From JBOHBN01 sp050698355 (GTDB lineage Bacteria > Actinomycetota > Actinomycetes > Streptosporangiales > WHST01): a DNA stretch of 14,240 nucleotides. Position numbers and translations under genes: made by a program. The stretch covers positions 1 through 14,240 of the forward strand of contig JBOHBN010000053.1 in assembly GCA_050698355.1 (NCBI GenBank), in the 5' to 3' direction. The notes under the pieces were generated by a model that saw only the letters and a list, made by a program, of their open reading frames with translations, had not been told where the DNA came from and ran no database searches. Shown piece after piece: positions 7,114 to 12,585 of this stretch (positions are counted from its first letter, which is position 1; the number at the start of each line of letters is the position of its first letter).

Positions 7114-8550
7114 ATGGTGCTCCGGCAACGACGCGCGCCGTCCCGCGCGGCCTCGCCCGGCCCGTTGCGGGCGCTCGCAGGCGCGAAGCTCCGCCCGTAC
7201 TGGCTGGACGACCCCGACGTCCCGGACCCGCTGCCCGCGCTGGTCGGCGGCATGACGTGCGACCTGGCCGTGGTCGGGGCGGGCTTCACCGGCCTGTGGG
7301 CCGCGCTGCTCGCGAAGGAACGCGACCCGTCCCGGGACGTGACGGTACTGGAGGCGTCGACCGTGGGCGGCGCGGCCTCGGGACGCAACGGCGGGTTCTG
7401 CGACGCCAGCCTCACCCACGGCCTGGCGAACGGTCTGGGCCGCTTCCCCGACGAGATGGGGGAGCTGGAGCGGCTCGGTGCGGAGAACCTGGACGGCATC
7501 GAGAAGGCGGTGCGGCGGTACGGGATCGACTGCGACTTCGAGCGTACGGGCGAGGTGACGGTCGCGACCGGCGAATGGCAGCTCGCCGAACTCGCCGAAG
7601 AGGCGCGTGTCGCTCCCGACTACGGCCACGAGGTCGAGCTGATGACCGAAGAGCGGGTACGCGACGAGGTCCACTCACCGACCTACCTCGGGGGGCTGTG
7701 GACCAAGAACCGCACCGCCCTTGTCAACCCCGCGCGGTTGGCGTGGGGGCTGCGCGCGGCCTGCCTGTCCCTCGGCGTGCGCATCCACGAACACACCCCG
7801 GTCACCCGGCTCGCGCCCGATCGTGCGGGGGTGCGGCTCGCCACACCGTACGGCGCGGTCCGGACGGGCCGGGTCGCTCTCGCGACGAACGCCGCGCGTC
7901 CGCTGCTGCGCCGGCTGCGCGCGTACGTGGTGCCGGTGTACGACTACGCGCTGGCGACCGAGCCGCTGTCGGCCACGCAGCGCGCGTCGATCGGCTGGCA
8001 GCGCCGGCAGGGTCTCGGTGACGCGGGCAACCAGTTCCACTACTACCGGCTGACCCGCGACGACCGGATCCTGTGGGGCGGGTACGACGCGATCTACACT
8101 TTCGGCAACGGCCAACGGGCGGAGCTGGACGCCCGGCAGGAGACGTTCGCCACCCTGGCCCGGCACTTCTTCGAGACGTTCCCGCAGCTCGACGGTGTCC
8201 GGTTCACCCACGCCTGGGGCGGGGCGATCGACACCTGCAGCCGGTTCTGTCCGTTCTGGGGCACCGCCTACGACGGCAGGCTGGCGTACGTCGCCGGCTA
8301 CACCGGCCTTGGCGTGGGGGCGAGCCGGTTCGGCGCCCAGGTGATGCTCGACCACCTGGCCGGCGAGGAGACCGAGCGTACGCGGCTGCGGCTCGTACGC
8401 ACCAAACCCGTGCCGTTCCCGCCCGAGCCGTTGCGCTACGGCGTCATCCAGCTCACCCGCTGGTCGCTGGACCGCGCCGACCACGACCAGGGGCGGCGTA
8501 ACCTGTGGCTGCGCACCCTCGACCGGTTGGGTTTGGGCTTCGACTCCTGA
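7114..8550 (+). CDS. FAD-dependent amine oxidoreductase of the DAO superfamily (PuuB-like)
   Basis: A 478-residue flavoprotein of the D-amino-acid-oxidase-like superfamily. The N-terminal FAD-binding site is plain: DLAVVGAGFTGLWAALLAKE (GAGFTG 55-60), the ribose-binding acidic residue in VTVLEA (E80), and GGAASGRNGGF (85-95), typical of the gamma-glutamylputrescine oxidase/sarcosine oxidase group. The C-terminal WGGAIDTC and VAGYTGLGVG segments also contact FAD in this family. It would oxidise an amine or glutamylated amine to the aldehyde, feeding the dehydrogenase at the start of the cluster. ATG 7114 follows the permease stop with TAGG six bases upstream; the in-frame extension to 6889 only overlaps the permease. 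No gamma-glutamylputrescine synthetase is present in the window, so the true substrate (glutamylputrescine, free amine or secondary amine) is open. Confidence 0.9.
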   Translation: MVLRQRRAPSRAASPGPLRALAGAKLRPYWLDDPDVPDPLPALVGGMTCDLAVVGAGFTGLWAALLAKERDPSRDVTVLEASTVGGAASGRNGGFCDASLTHGLANGLGRFPDEMGELERLGAENLDGIEKAVRRYGIDCDFERTGEVTVATGEWQLAELAEEARVAPDYGHEVELMTEERVRDEVHSPTYLGGLWTKNRTALVNPARLAWGLRAACLSLGVRIHEHTPVTRLAPDRAGVRLATPYGAVRTGRVALATNAARPLLRRLRAYVVPVYDYALATEPLSATQRASIGWQRRQGLGDAGNQFHYYRLTRDDRILWGGYDAIYTFGNGQRAELDARQETFATLARHFFETFPQLDGVRFTHAWGGAIDTCSRFCPFWGTAYDGRLAYVAGYTGLGVGASRFGAQVMLDHLAGEETERTRLRLVRTKPVPFPPEPLRYGVIQLTRWSLDRADHDQGRRNLWLRTLDRLGLGFDS

Positions 8551-8589
8551 CGATGAGCAAGGCCAGCGGCTGCGGGTCGGGACGCTGTT

Positions 8590-8605
8590 TGACGCGCCCG
8601 CGTCA
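8590..8605. terminator. 16-base interrupted palindrome after the polyamine run (weak terminator or operator)
   Basis: TGACGCGCCCGCGTCA has 7-base arms around CC (6-base arms and a 4-base loop if folded as RNA). It lies 40 bases after the FAD gene stop and 44 before the membrane-protein gene. It lacks a U tract, so it could be an intrinsic terminator of the actinobacterial tail-less kind or an operator for the next genes. TTGACG (8589-8594) overlaps it but no good -10 follows. Confidence 0.35.
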
Positions 8606-8648
8606 GGGAAAGTCACAAGGGCCGTAACCCGTTCGATAGGAGACCGTG

Positions 8649-9221
8649 ATGCAGGCCCTTGGCGTGTGGCTCTGGGTGATCGTCGCCGCCGTGGTGATCC
8701 TCGTGGTCGGTATCATCCTGTACGCAACCAGCCGCGTGCATGCGAACCGGCGCACCGCGATGCTGCGCGAGCATTTCGGTGCCGAGTACGACCGCGTGGT
8801 CGCCGAGCATGGTCGTCCACGTGGCGAGGCGGAGCTGCGGGAGCGCCTGCGTCGACGTCGCGAGGTCACGGTGCGCAATCTCGATGCTGCTGAACGTGAT
8901 CGGTTTGGGTCGGCGTGGGAGTCCGCGCAGTCGGCGTTCGTCGACAAGCCCGTCCAGGGGCTTCGCGAGGCGGACCTGCTGGTGATGCAGGTGATGCGTG
9001 AGCGCGGATATCCCGTAGAGCACTTCGAGGAGCGAGCGGACCTCATCTCCGTCGACCATCCGGACCTCGTGGAGCACTTCCGCAGCGCACATGCCGCGGC
9101 AGTCGCCAACGAGCAGGAGCCCGTGGAGACCGAGGACCTCCGGCAGGCGATGGTGGACTACCGGTACCTGTTCGACGAGCTGCTTCAAGGCGGCGACATC
9201 GAACGGATACCGCGTGTCTGA
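8649..9221 (+). CDS. Conserved actinobacterial membrane-anchored hypothetical protein
   Basis: A 190-residue protein with one N-terminal membrane helix (about 5-27) and a charged, mostly helical soluble part. I recognise the pattern REHFGAEYDRVV (40-51), the Arg/Glu-rich middle, VMRERGYPVEHFEERADLISVDHP and DLRQAMVDYRYLFDELL as a protein widespread in actinobacteria and usually annotated hypothetical. I know of no established function. Topology is probably a short outside N-terminus with the body in the cytoplasm, because basic residues follow the helix (RVHANRR). ATG 8649 is favoured over GTG 8646 because AGGAG (8638-8642) is then six bases away. The kinase gene follows immediately and may overlap, so the two are probably co-expressed. 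The cytoplasmic part is a possible partner or target of that kinase, which is inference only. Confidence 0.8.
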   Translation: MQALGVWLWVIVAAVVILVVGIILYATSRVHANRRTAMLREHFGAEYDRVVAEHGRPRGEAELRERLRRRREVTVRNLDAAERDRFGSAWESAQSAFVDKPVQGLREADLLVMQVMRERGYPVEHFEERADLISVDHPDLVEHFRSAHAAAVANEQEPVETEDLRQAMVDYRYLFDELLQGGDIERIPRV

Positions 9222-9258
9222 GCGTGCTGTGGCCGGGCACGCAACAGTGGGGGCCGAT

Positions 9259-10302
9259 ATGGAGCCGGTGCTCCTCGTCGAGCGTTACGAGCTGTCCGAG
9301 CTTCTCGGCGCGGGCGGTATGGCCGAGGTCTACCTGGGCCGCGACCGGGAGCTCGACCGACCCGTAGCGATCAAGCTGGTGGCGTCGGGCGATCGGGACT
9401 CCGGACATGTCGAGCGGCTGCGGCGCGAGGCCAGGGCCATCGCATCCCTCCGCCATCCCGGTGTGGTCGCCGTGCACGACATCGGGGTGTCGGGCGGCAA
9501 GGTCTTCGTGGTGATGGAATACCTCGAGGGCGAGACCGTCGGCGAGCTGATCGCACGGCGCGGCCCTTTGCCGGTCGCGACCGCGGCGAGGGTCGCGGCC
9601 GAGGCCTGCGAGGCGCTGAGCGCCGCGCACGCGCGAGACGTGGTACACCGAGACGTCAGCCCGGGCAATCTCATGATTTGCAGCGACAAGCATGTGAAAG
9701 TCCTGGACTTCGGCATCGCGCTGGTCGCGCACGCGGGTTCGGGCACCGAGACTGGAACCGTGCTCGGCACTCCCGCCTACCTGTCGCCGGAACAGGCGCG
9801 GGGAGAAACCCTCGACGCGCGGTCGGATGTGTACTCGCTCGGTTGCTGCCTCTACGAGATGACGACGGGTCAACGACCGTTCACCGGCTCGACACCGGCC
9901 GCGTTCGCCTACCAGCACGTGAACGAAGAACCGCGGGCACCGCGTGCGGTCAATCCGGCGATCACGGCGGAGATGGAGAGCGTGATTCGCCGGGCAATGG
10001 CGAAGGACCCGGAGGATCGCTACGCTTCTGCGGCTGTCATGGCGGCGGACCTGGCCGAGATGGGTGCCGAGCCAGCGACCGTACCGGCGACCCCGGCTGG
10101 AGCTGCCGGTACCCGACAGCGGGACGAAGGCGACACCGAGCGGATCGGCCGCACTACCCCGGTGCGTCGCGCCGACTCGGATGCGCGGGAACTCGACGGC
10201 TCGCACGGGATGTGGCGCAAACGCCTCGGTCTGGCGCTGATCGCGATCGCGGTAGCGGCGATAGTGGTCGTATGCGTCGGCCTGCTCTTGCAGGGACCCT
10301 GA
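9259..10302 (+). CDS. Membrane-anchored Ser/Thr protein kinase (PknB-like), no extracellular sensor
   Basis: A 347-residue kinase. In order: Gly-rich loop LGAGGMAEV (16-24), ATP lysine K39 in VAIKLV, alpha-C glutamate in RLRREARAI (E57), HRDVSPGN (130-137), DFG (150-152), a Ser/Thr-containing activation segment (GSGTETGTVLGTPAYLSPEQ, 160-179) and the helix-F aspartate in SDVYSLG. A low-complexity linker (about 285-315) leads to one membrane helix (about 323-344), and only about three residues remain outside, so there are no PASTA or other sensor repeats. The catalytic loop has Ser where Lys is usual (HRDxSPxN instead of HRDxKPxN), a variant found in other bacterial kinases and not proof of inactivity. 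ATG 9259 follows a run of five G. GTG 9214, overlapping the previous gene by 8 bases, would add 15 residues. Confidence 0.88.
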   Translation: MEPVLLVERYELSELLGAGGMAEVYLGRDRELDRPVAIKLVASGDRDSGHVERLRREARAIASLRHPGVVAVHDIGVSGGKVFVVMEYLEGETVGELIARRGPLPVATAARVAAEACEALSAAHARDVVHRDVSPGNLMICSDKHVKVLDFGIALVAHAGSGTETGTVLGTPAYLSPEQARGETLDARSDVYSLGCCLYEMTTGQRPFTGSTPAAFAYQHVNEEPRAPRAVNPAITAEMESVIRRAMAKDPEDRYASAAVMAADLAEMGAEPATVPATPAGAAGTRQRDEGDTERIGRTTPVRRADSDARELDGSHGMWRKRLGLALIAIAVAAIVVVCVGLLLQGP

Positions 10303-10309
10303 CCCCCAT

Positions 10310-10369
10310 CCCGGTGATCATGAAAGATGCGCGTAGCCATAGCTACGACGACCTTTCATGATCACCGGG
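10310..10369. terminator. Two-tier 60-base inverted repeat between converging genes
   Basis: A perfect 17-base outer stem, CCCGGTGATCATGAAAG (10310-10326) with its complement (10353-10369), encloses a symmetric 5/5 internal loop. Inside is a 6-base stem CGTAGC/GCTACG (10332-10337/10342-10347) with loop CATA. It lies 7 bases after the kinase stop and 13 before the end of the opposing DUF2795 gene, so it suits bidirectional termination. Its length and perfection also suggest a dispersed palindromic repeat. Confidence 0.75.
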
Positions 10370-10382
10370 TCGTAGGGCCGAT

Positions 10383-10610
10383 TCACCGCGCAGTGCCGCC
10401 GGGGTGTCGGCTGCCCTCGGGCTCCTGCGGTACGGCGTCGGTCACCTCCTGCACGCTGCCGTACTGCCCGTCTGGCAGGGCACGCAGCGCCTGCAGCGTC
10501 TTCTCCTCGGCGCCGCGTGTCTCCGCGTAACTGAGCAGGTCAGCACGGTCGGTGGGAAAGTCCGCGCCCTGCAATGCCTTCGCGACTCGTGCCTCGTCTC
10601 GATCGGTCAC
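10383..10610 (-). CDS. Small DUF2795 family protein
   Basis: A 75-residue protein. The pattern ALQGADFPTDRADLLSYAETRGAEEKTLQALRALPDGQYGSVQEVTDAV (about 11-60) is the DUF2795 fold: a short helical protein of unknown function common in actinobacteria, resembling a small DNA- or protein-binding helical bundle. A longer reading frame reaches 10703. I place the start at GTG 10608-10610 because AGGAG lies five bases upstream and the upstream extension runs into the insertion element. Before the insertion, this gene lay about 65 bases downstream of the lipid kinase on the same strand, so it may have been the last gene of that transcript. The element may now cut it off from its former promoter. Function unknown. 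Confidence 0.8.
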   Translation of the reverse strand: MTDRDEARVAKALQGADFPTDRADLLSYAETRGAEEKTLQALRALPDGQYGSVQEVTDAVPQEPEGSRHPGGTAR

Positions 10611-10673
10611 GGTTGCTCCTCGCTGGTTGCCGTCGGGCATGGCGTGCCCCGATATCCCGCCGCCGAAACGCGC

Positions 10674-10679
10674 GCTAGC
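10674..10679. repeat. Left target-site duplication GCTAGC
   Basis: The hexamer GCTAGC abuts the left terminal repeat of the IS481 element. Its partner ACTAGC (11589-11594) abuts the right one. The shared CTAGC fits the 6-base NCTAGN duplication reported for IS481. The single mismatch at the first base may be a later mutation or imprecise joining. Confidence 0.7.
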
Positions 10680-11588
10680 TGTGATGTCCAGGGACGTTGT
10701 CATGGTCTGAGCTGATGTCGGCCTGTCGTTGAGACAGGCGAGGCCTCCGGTTGTGAAGTGGAGCTGTCCAGGAACCGCTTCACCGACCGGAGGCCCTCGT
10801 GTCCCACGCTAACGCTGTCTTGACCCCGCGTGCCCGGCTTCGGCTCGCCCAGCTGGTCGTCGATCACGGTTGGACGTATTCGGCTGCCGCGACGATGTTC
10901 ATGTGCTCGCCGCGTACGGCCCGCAAGTGGGCCGACCGCTACCGCGCCGAAGGTGTGACCGGTATGGCCGATCGCAGCTCACGGCCGTGCACGAGCCCGA
11001 CCAAGACGCCCCTGCAGCTGGTGCGACAGATCGTGCGGTTGCGGTGGCGGCACCGGTTCGGGCCGGTACAGATCGCCGGTCGACTCCAGATCCCGGCCTC
11101 GACCGTGCACGCGGTGCTGACTCGCTGCCGCATCAACCGGCTCAGCCACATCGACAGGGTTACCGGCGAGCCACTACGCCGCTACGAGCACCAGTACCCC
11201 GGCTCACTGATCCACGTCGATGTCACCAAGTTCGGCAACATCCCCGACGGCGGCGGCTGGCGCTACGTCGGCAAGCAACAAGGCGACCGTAACCGGTCAG
11301 CCACCGTCGCACGCACCGCAACACCGCGCAGCACGACCCACGGCCCACTGCTGGGCACCAGCTATGTCCACACCGTCATCGACGACCACTCCCGCGTCGC
11401 CTACGCCGAGATCTGCCGCAACGAGAAAGCCGACACCGCCATCGCCGTCCTGCAGCGGGCAGTCGCCTGGTTCGCCGAACGCGGCGTCCTGGTCCAACGC
11501 GTGCTCTCCGACAACGGCTCGGCATACAGGTCCCACGCCTGGCGCGCCACCTGCGCGGAGTTGGGCATCACCCTGCCTGGACATCACA
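10680..11588 (+). mobile_element. IS481-family insertion sequence, internally deleted, 909 bases
   Basis: Both ends carry TGTGATGTCCAGG (10680-10692 and, inverted, 11576-11588). The flanks are GCTAGC (10674-10679) and ACTAGC (11589-11594), which match the NCTAGN target known for IS481 elements, with five of six bases conserved between the two copies. The octamer TGTCCAGG of the terminal repeat recurs internally at 10765-10772, a possible extra transposase-binding site. The only gene is a transposase missing its third catalytic residue, so the element is probably movable only in trans. It separates the lipid kinase from the DUF2795 gene and disrupts neither. Confidence 0.9.
10721..10795 (+). 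promoter_or_regulatory. Two hairpins in the transposase leader; the second sequesters the ribosome binding site
   Basis: Hairpin 1: GCCTGTC (10721-10727) and GACAGGC (10733-10739) with a 5-base loop. Hairpin 2: GGCCTCCGGT (10742-10751) pairs with ACCGGAGGCC (10786-10795), extended by GTGAAG (10753-10758) with CTTCAC (10778-10783). The right arm of hairpin 2 contains GGAGG (10789-10793), the ribosome binding site of the GTG start at 10799. A transcript entering from outside would fold this shut and limit transposase translation, as known for several other IS families. The regulatory effect is inferred; the pairing is seen. Confidence 0.65.
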
Positions 11589-11593
11589 ACTAG
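10799..11593 (+). pseudogene. IS481-family transposase, internally truncated (third catalytic Glu region lost)
   Basis: A 264-residue open frame. It has an N-terminal helix-turn-helix region (about 10-60, starting VSHANA as in relatives), a second HTH (about 85-112), then the integrase core with D141 in IHVDVTKFG, IDDHSRVAYAE (194-204) and the second catalytic aspartate D238 in VLSDNGSAYRS. Relatives continue after ELGIT with the HKRTRPYRPQTNGKIERFH region carrying the catalytic Glu, and end in NLPGHHN or similar. Here ELGIT joins directly to LPGHHN, so some tens of residues, including the Glu, are missing while the frame and C-terminal end are kept. Relatives are about 310-350 residues long. 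GTG 10799 has GGAGG five bases upstream. The stop TAG comes from the CTAG target duplication. The protein should be catalytically dead; it could still bind the ends and act as an inhibitor. Confidence 0.88.
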
Positions 11594-11594
11594 C
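11589..11594. repeat. Right target-site duplication ACTAGC
   Basis: Partner of the left copy GCTAGC at 10674-10679. The CTAG core (11590-11593) serves as a stop on both strands: TAG at 11591-11593 ends the transposase (plus) and TAG read on the minus strand at 11592-11590 ends the lipid kinase. Confidence 0.7.
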
Positions 11595-12519
11595 CGTCGA
11601 ACGTCGCCGCGGTCGAATGCTCCGGTATGAGCACCTTCAGGGCGTTGCGGGCCATGGTGATCTCCTGCGGCGCGTGCGCGACGATCTCGCCGTCGACGTT
11701 CAGCGGCAGCGGCGGGTCGGTCGTCACCACCATGCGCTGCGTGGTGAGTTGCGTCACGTTGTCCTGCTGGATGAAGTCGCCGCTGCGGAAGTAGCGCGCG
11801 ACTCCGGCCAGGTCGCGGTGCCGGCCGAGCTGGATCACGTACGCGTCGAGCGCATGGTCGTCGATGTGGGCGTCCGGCGCGACCAGGTTCCCGCCGCCGT
11901 AGAAGCGCCCATTGCCGACCGCCACCTGGAGTACGCGGTCGAGTTCGAGCTCGGGACGGTCCCCGTCGGGGAAGCTCAGGTGGGCGGTGAACGGCTTGTG
12001 CTTGAGGAAGGCCTTCACCGAGGCGAGCGGGTACGCGAACCGCCCGGCCCGCCTCTTCAGGCCGGGCGACAGCGCGTGGGTCACCCCGACCGACAGGCCG
12101 GCAGAGACCACGTTGACGAAGTAGTTGTCGCCGACCAGCCCGAGATCGACGTCGACCACCTTGCCGGACGCGATGGCGTCGCAGGCGCCGCGCAGGTCGG
12201 CGGGAATCTCCATGGTGCGGGCGAAGTCGTTGGCCGTGCCCAGGGGCAGCAGCCCGAAGACCGCCTCGTGGTGGGCGAGCATGTCGACGACGGCGCTCAC
12301 CGTACCGTCGCCCGCCCCGAGGATGAGCAGGTCACACCCGTCGGTGAGCACCTCGTGGACCGTCTCCGGGATCCGGCCAGGGTCGGTGATCGAGTACGCC
12401 GATTGGATCGGTACCCCGGACTCGGCGAGCATCTCCCGCGCGTGCTCGTAGGCGCGCTCGCCGTCGCGAGAGTGCGTGTTGACGACGAGGGCAGCGTGCG
12501 TGAAGCCGTGCGTTCCCAT
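11590..12519 (-). CDS. Diacylglycerol-kinase-like lipid kinase (DAGK_cat / YegS-like family)
   Basis: A 309-residue protein. The N-terminal catalytic domain has the nucleotide-binding strand AALVVNTHSRDG (9-20), ILGAGDGTVS (66-75) in place of the usual GGDGT, and PLGTANDFAR (92-101), a hallmark of the family. The C-terminal beta-rich domain carries VDLG, ...VAVGNGRFYGGG... and LNVDGE, also typical. It should phosphorylate diacylglycerol or a related lipid at the membrane's inner face. The GAGDGT variant replaces one glycine with alanine, probably tolerated. ATG 12519 is preferred; a TTG at 12531 with GGAG four bases before it is an alternative adding four residues. It follows the DUF2252 gene by 66 bases and probably shares its transcript. 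Its TAG stop lies in the CTAG target of the IS481 element, so the insertion left the gene whole. Confidence 0.88.
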   Translation of the reverse strand: MGTHGFTHAALVVNTHSRDGERAYEHAREMLAESGVPIQSAYSITDPGRIPETVHEVLTDGCDLLILGAGDGTVSAVVDMLAHHEAVFGLLPLGTANDFARTMEIPADLRGACDAIASGKVVDVDLGLVGDNYFVNVVSAGLSVGVTHALSPGLKRRAGRFAYPLASVKAFLKHKPFTAHLSFPDGDRPELELDRVLQVAVGNGRFYGGGNLVAPDAHIDDHALDAYVIQLGRHRDLAGVARYFRSGDFIQQDNVTQLTTQRMVVTTDPPLPLNVDGEIVAHAPQEITMARNALKVLIPEHSTAATFDG

Positions 12520-12537
12520 AACCCTGTGCAACGCTCT

Positions 12538-12564
12538 CCGGCCGGTCGAGGGTTCCCCGGCCGG
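12538..12564 (-). promoter_or_regulatory. GC-rich hairpin in the leader of the lipid kinase gene
   Basis: CCGGCCGG at 12538-12545 and again at 12557-12564 is self-complementary and can form an 8-base stem around an 11-base loop. On the minus-strand RNA its 3' arm ends in the GG of the GGAGAG ribosome binding site, so folding could limit initiation. It might also act as a partial terminator after DUF2252, though no U tract follows. Confidence 0.35.
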
Positions 12565-12585
12565 CCGTCCCCTATAAACGAGTTG

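Noticed and set aside
6153..7499. 448-residue minus-strand open frame across the permease 2 and FAD oxidoreductase genes
   Set aside because: Low-complexity Arg/Asp/Pro composition, and it covers two well-supported plus-strand genes.
7675..8616. 313-residue minus-strand open frame opposite the FAD oxidoreductase
   Set aside because: Shadow of the flavoprotein gene with no family motif.
9658..9682. Kinase considered inactive because HRDVSPGN lacks the usual Lys
   Set aside because: The essential Asp and Asn, ATP lysine and DFG are all present, and HRDxSPxN occurs in other bacterial kinases; activity cannot be excluded.
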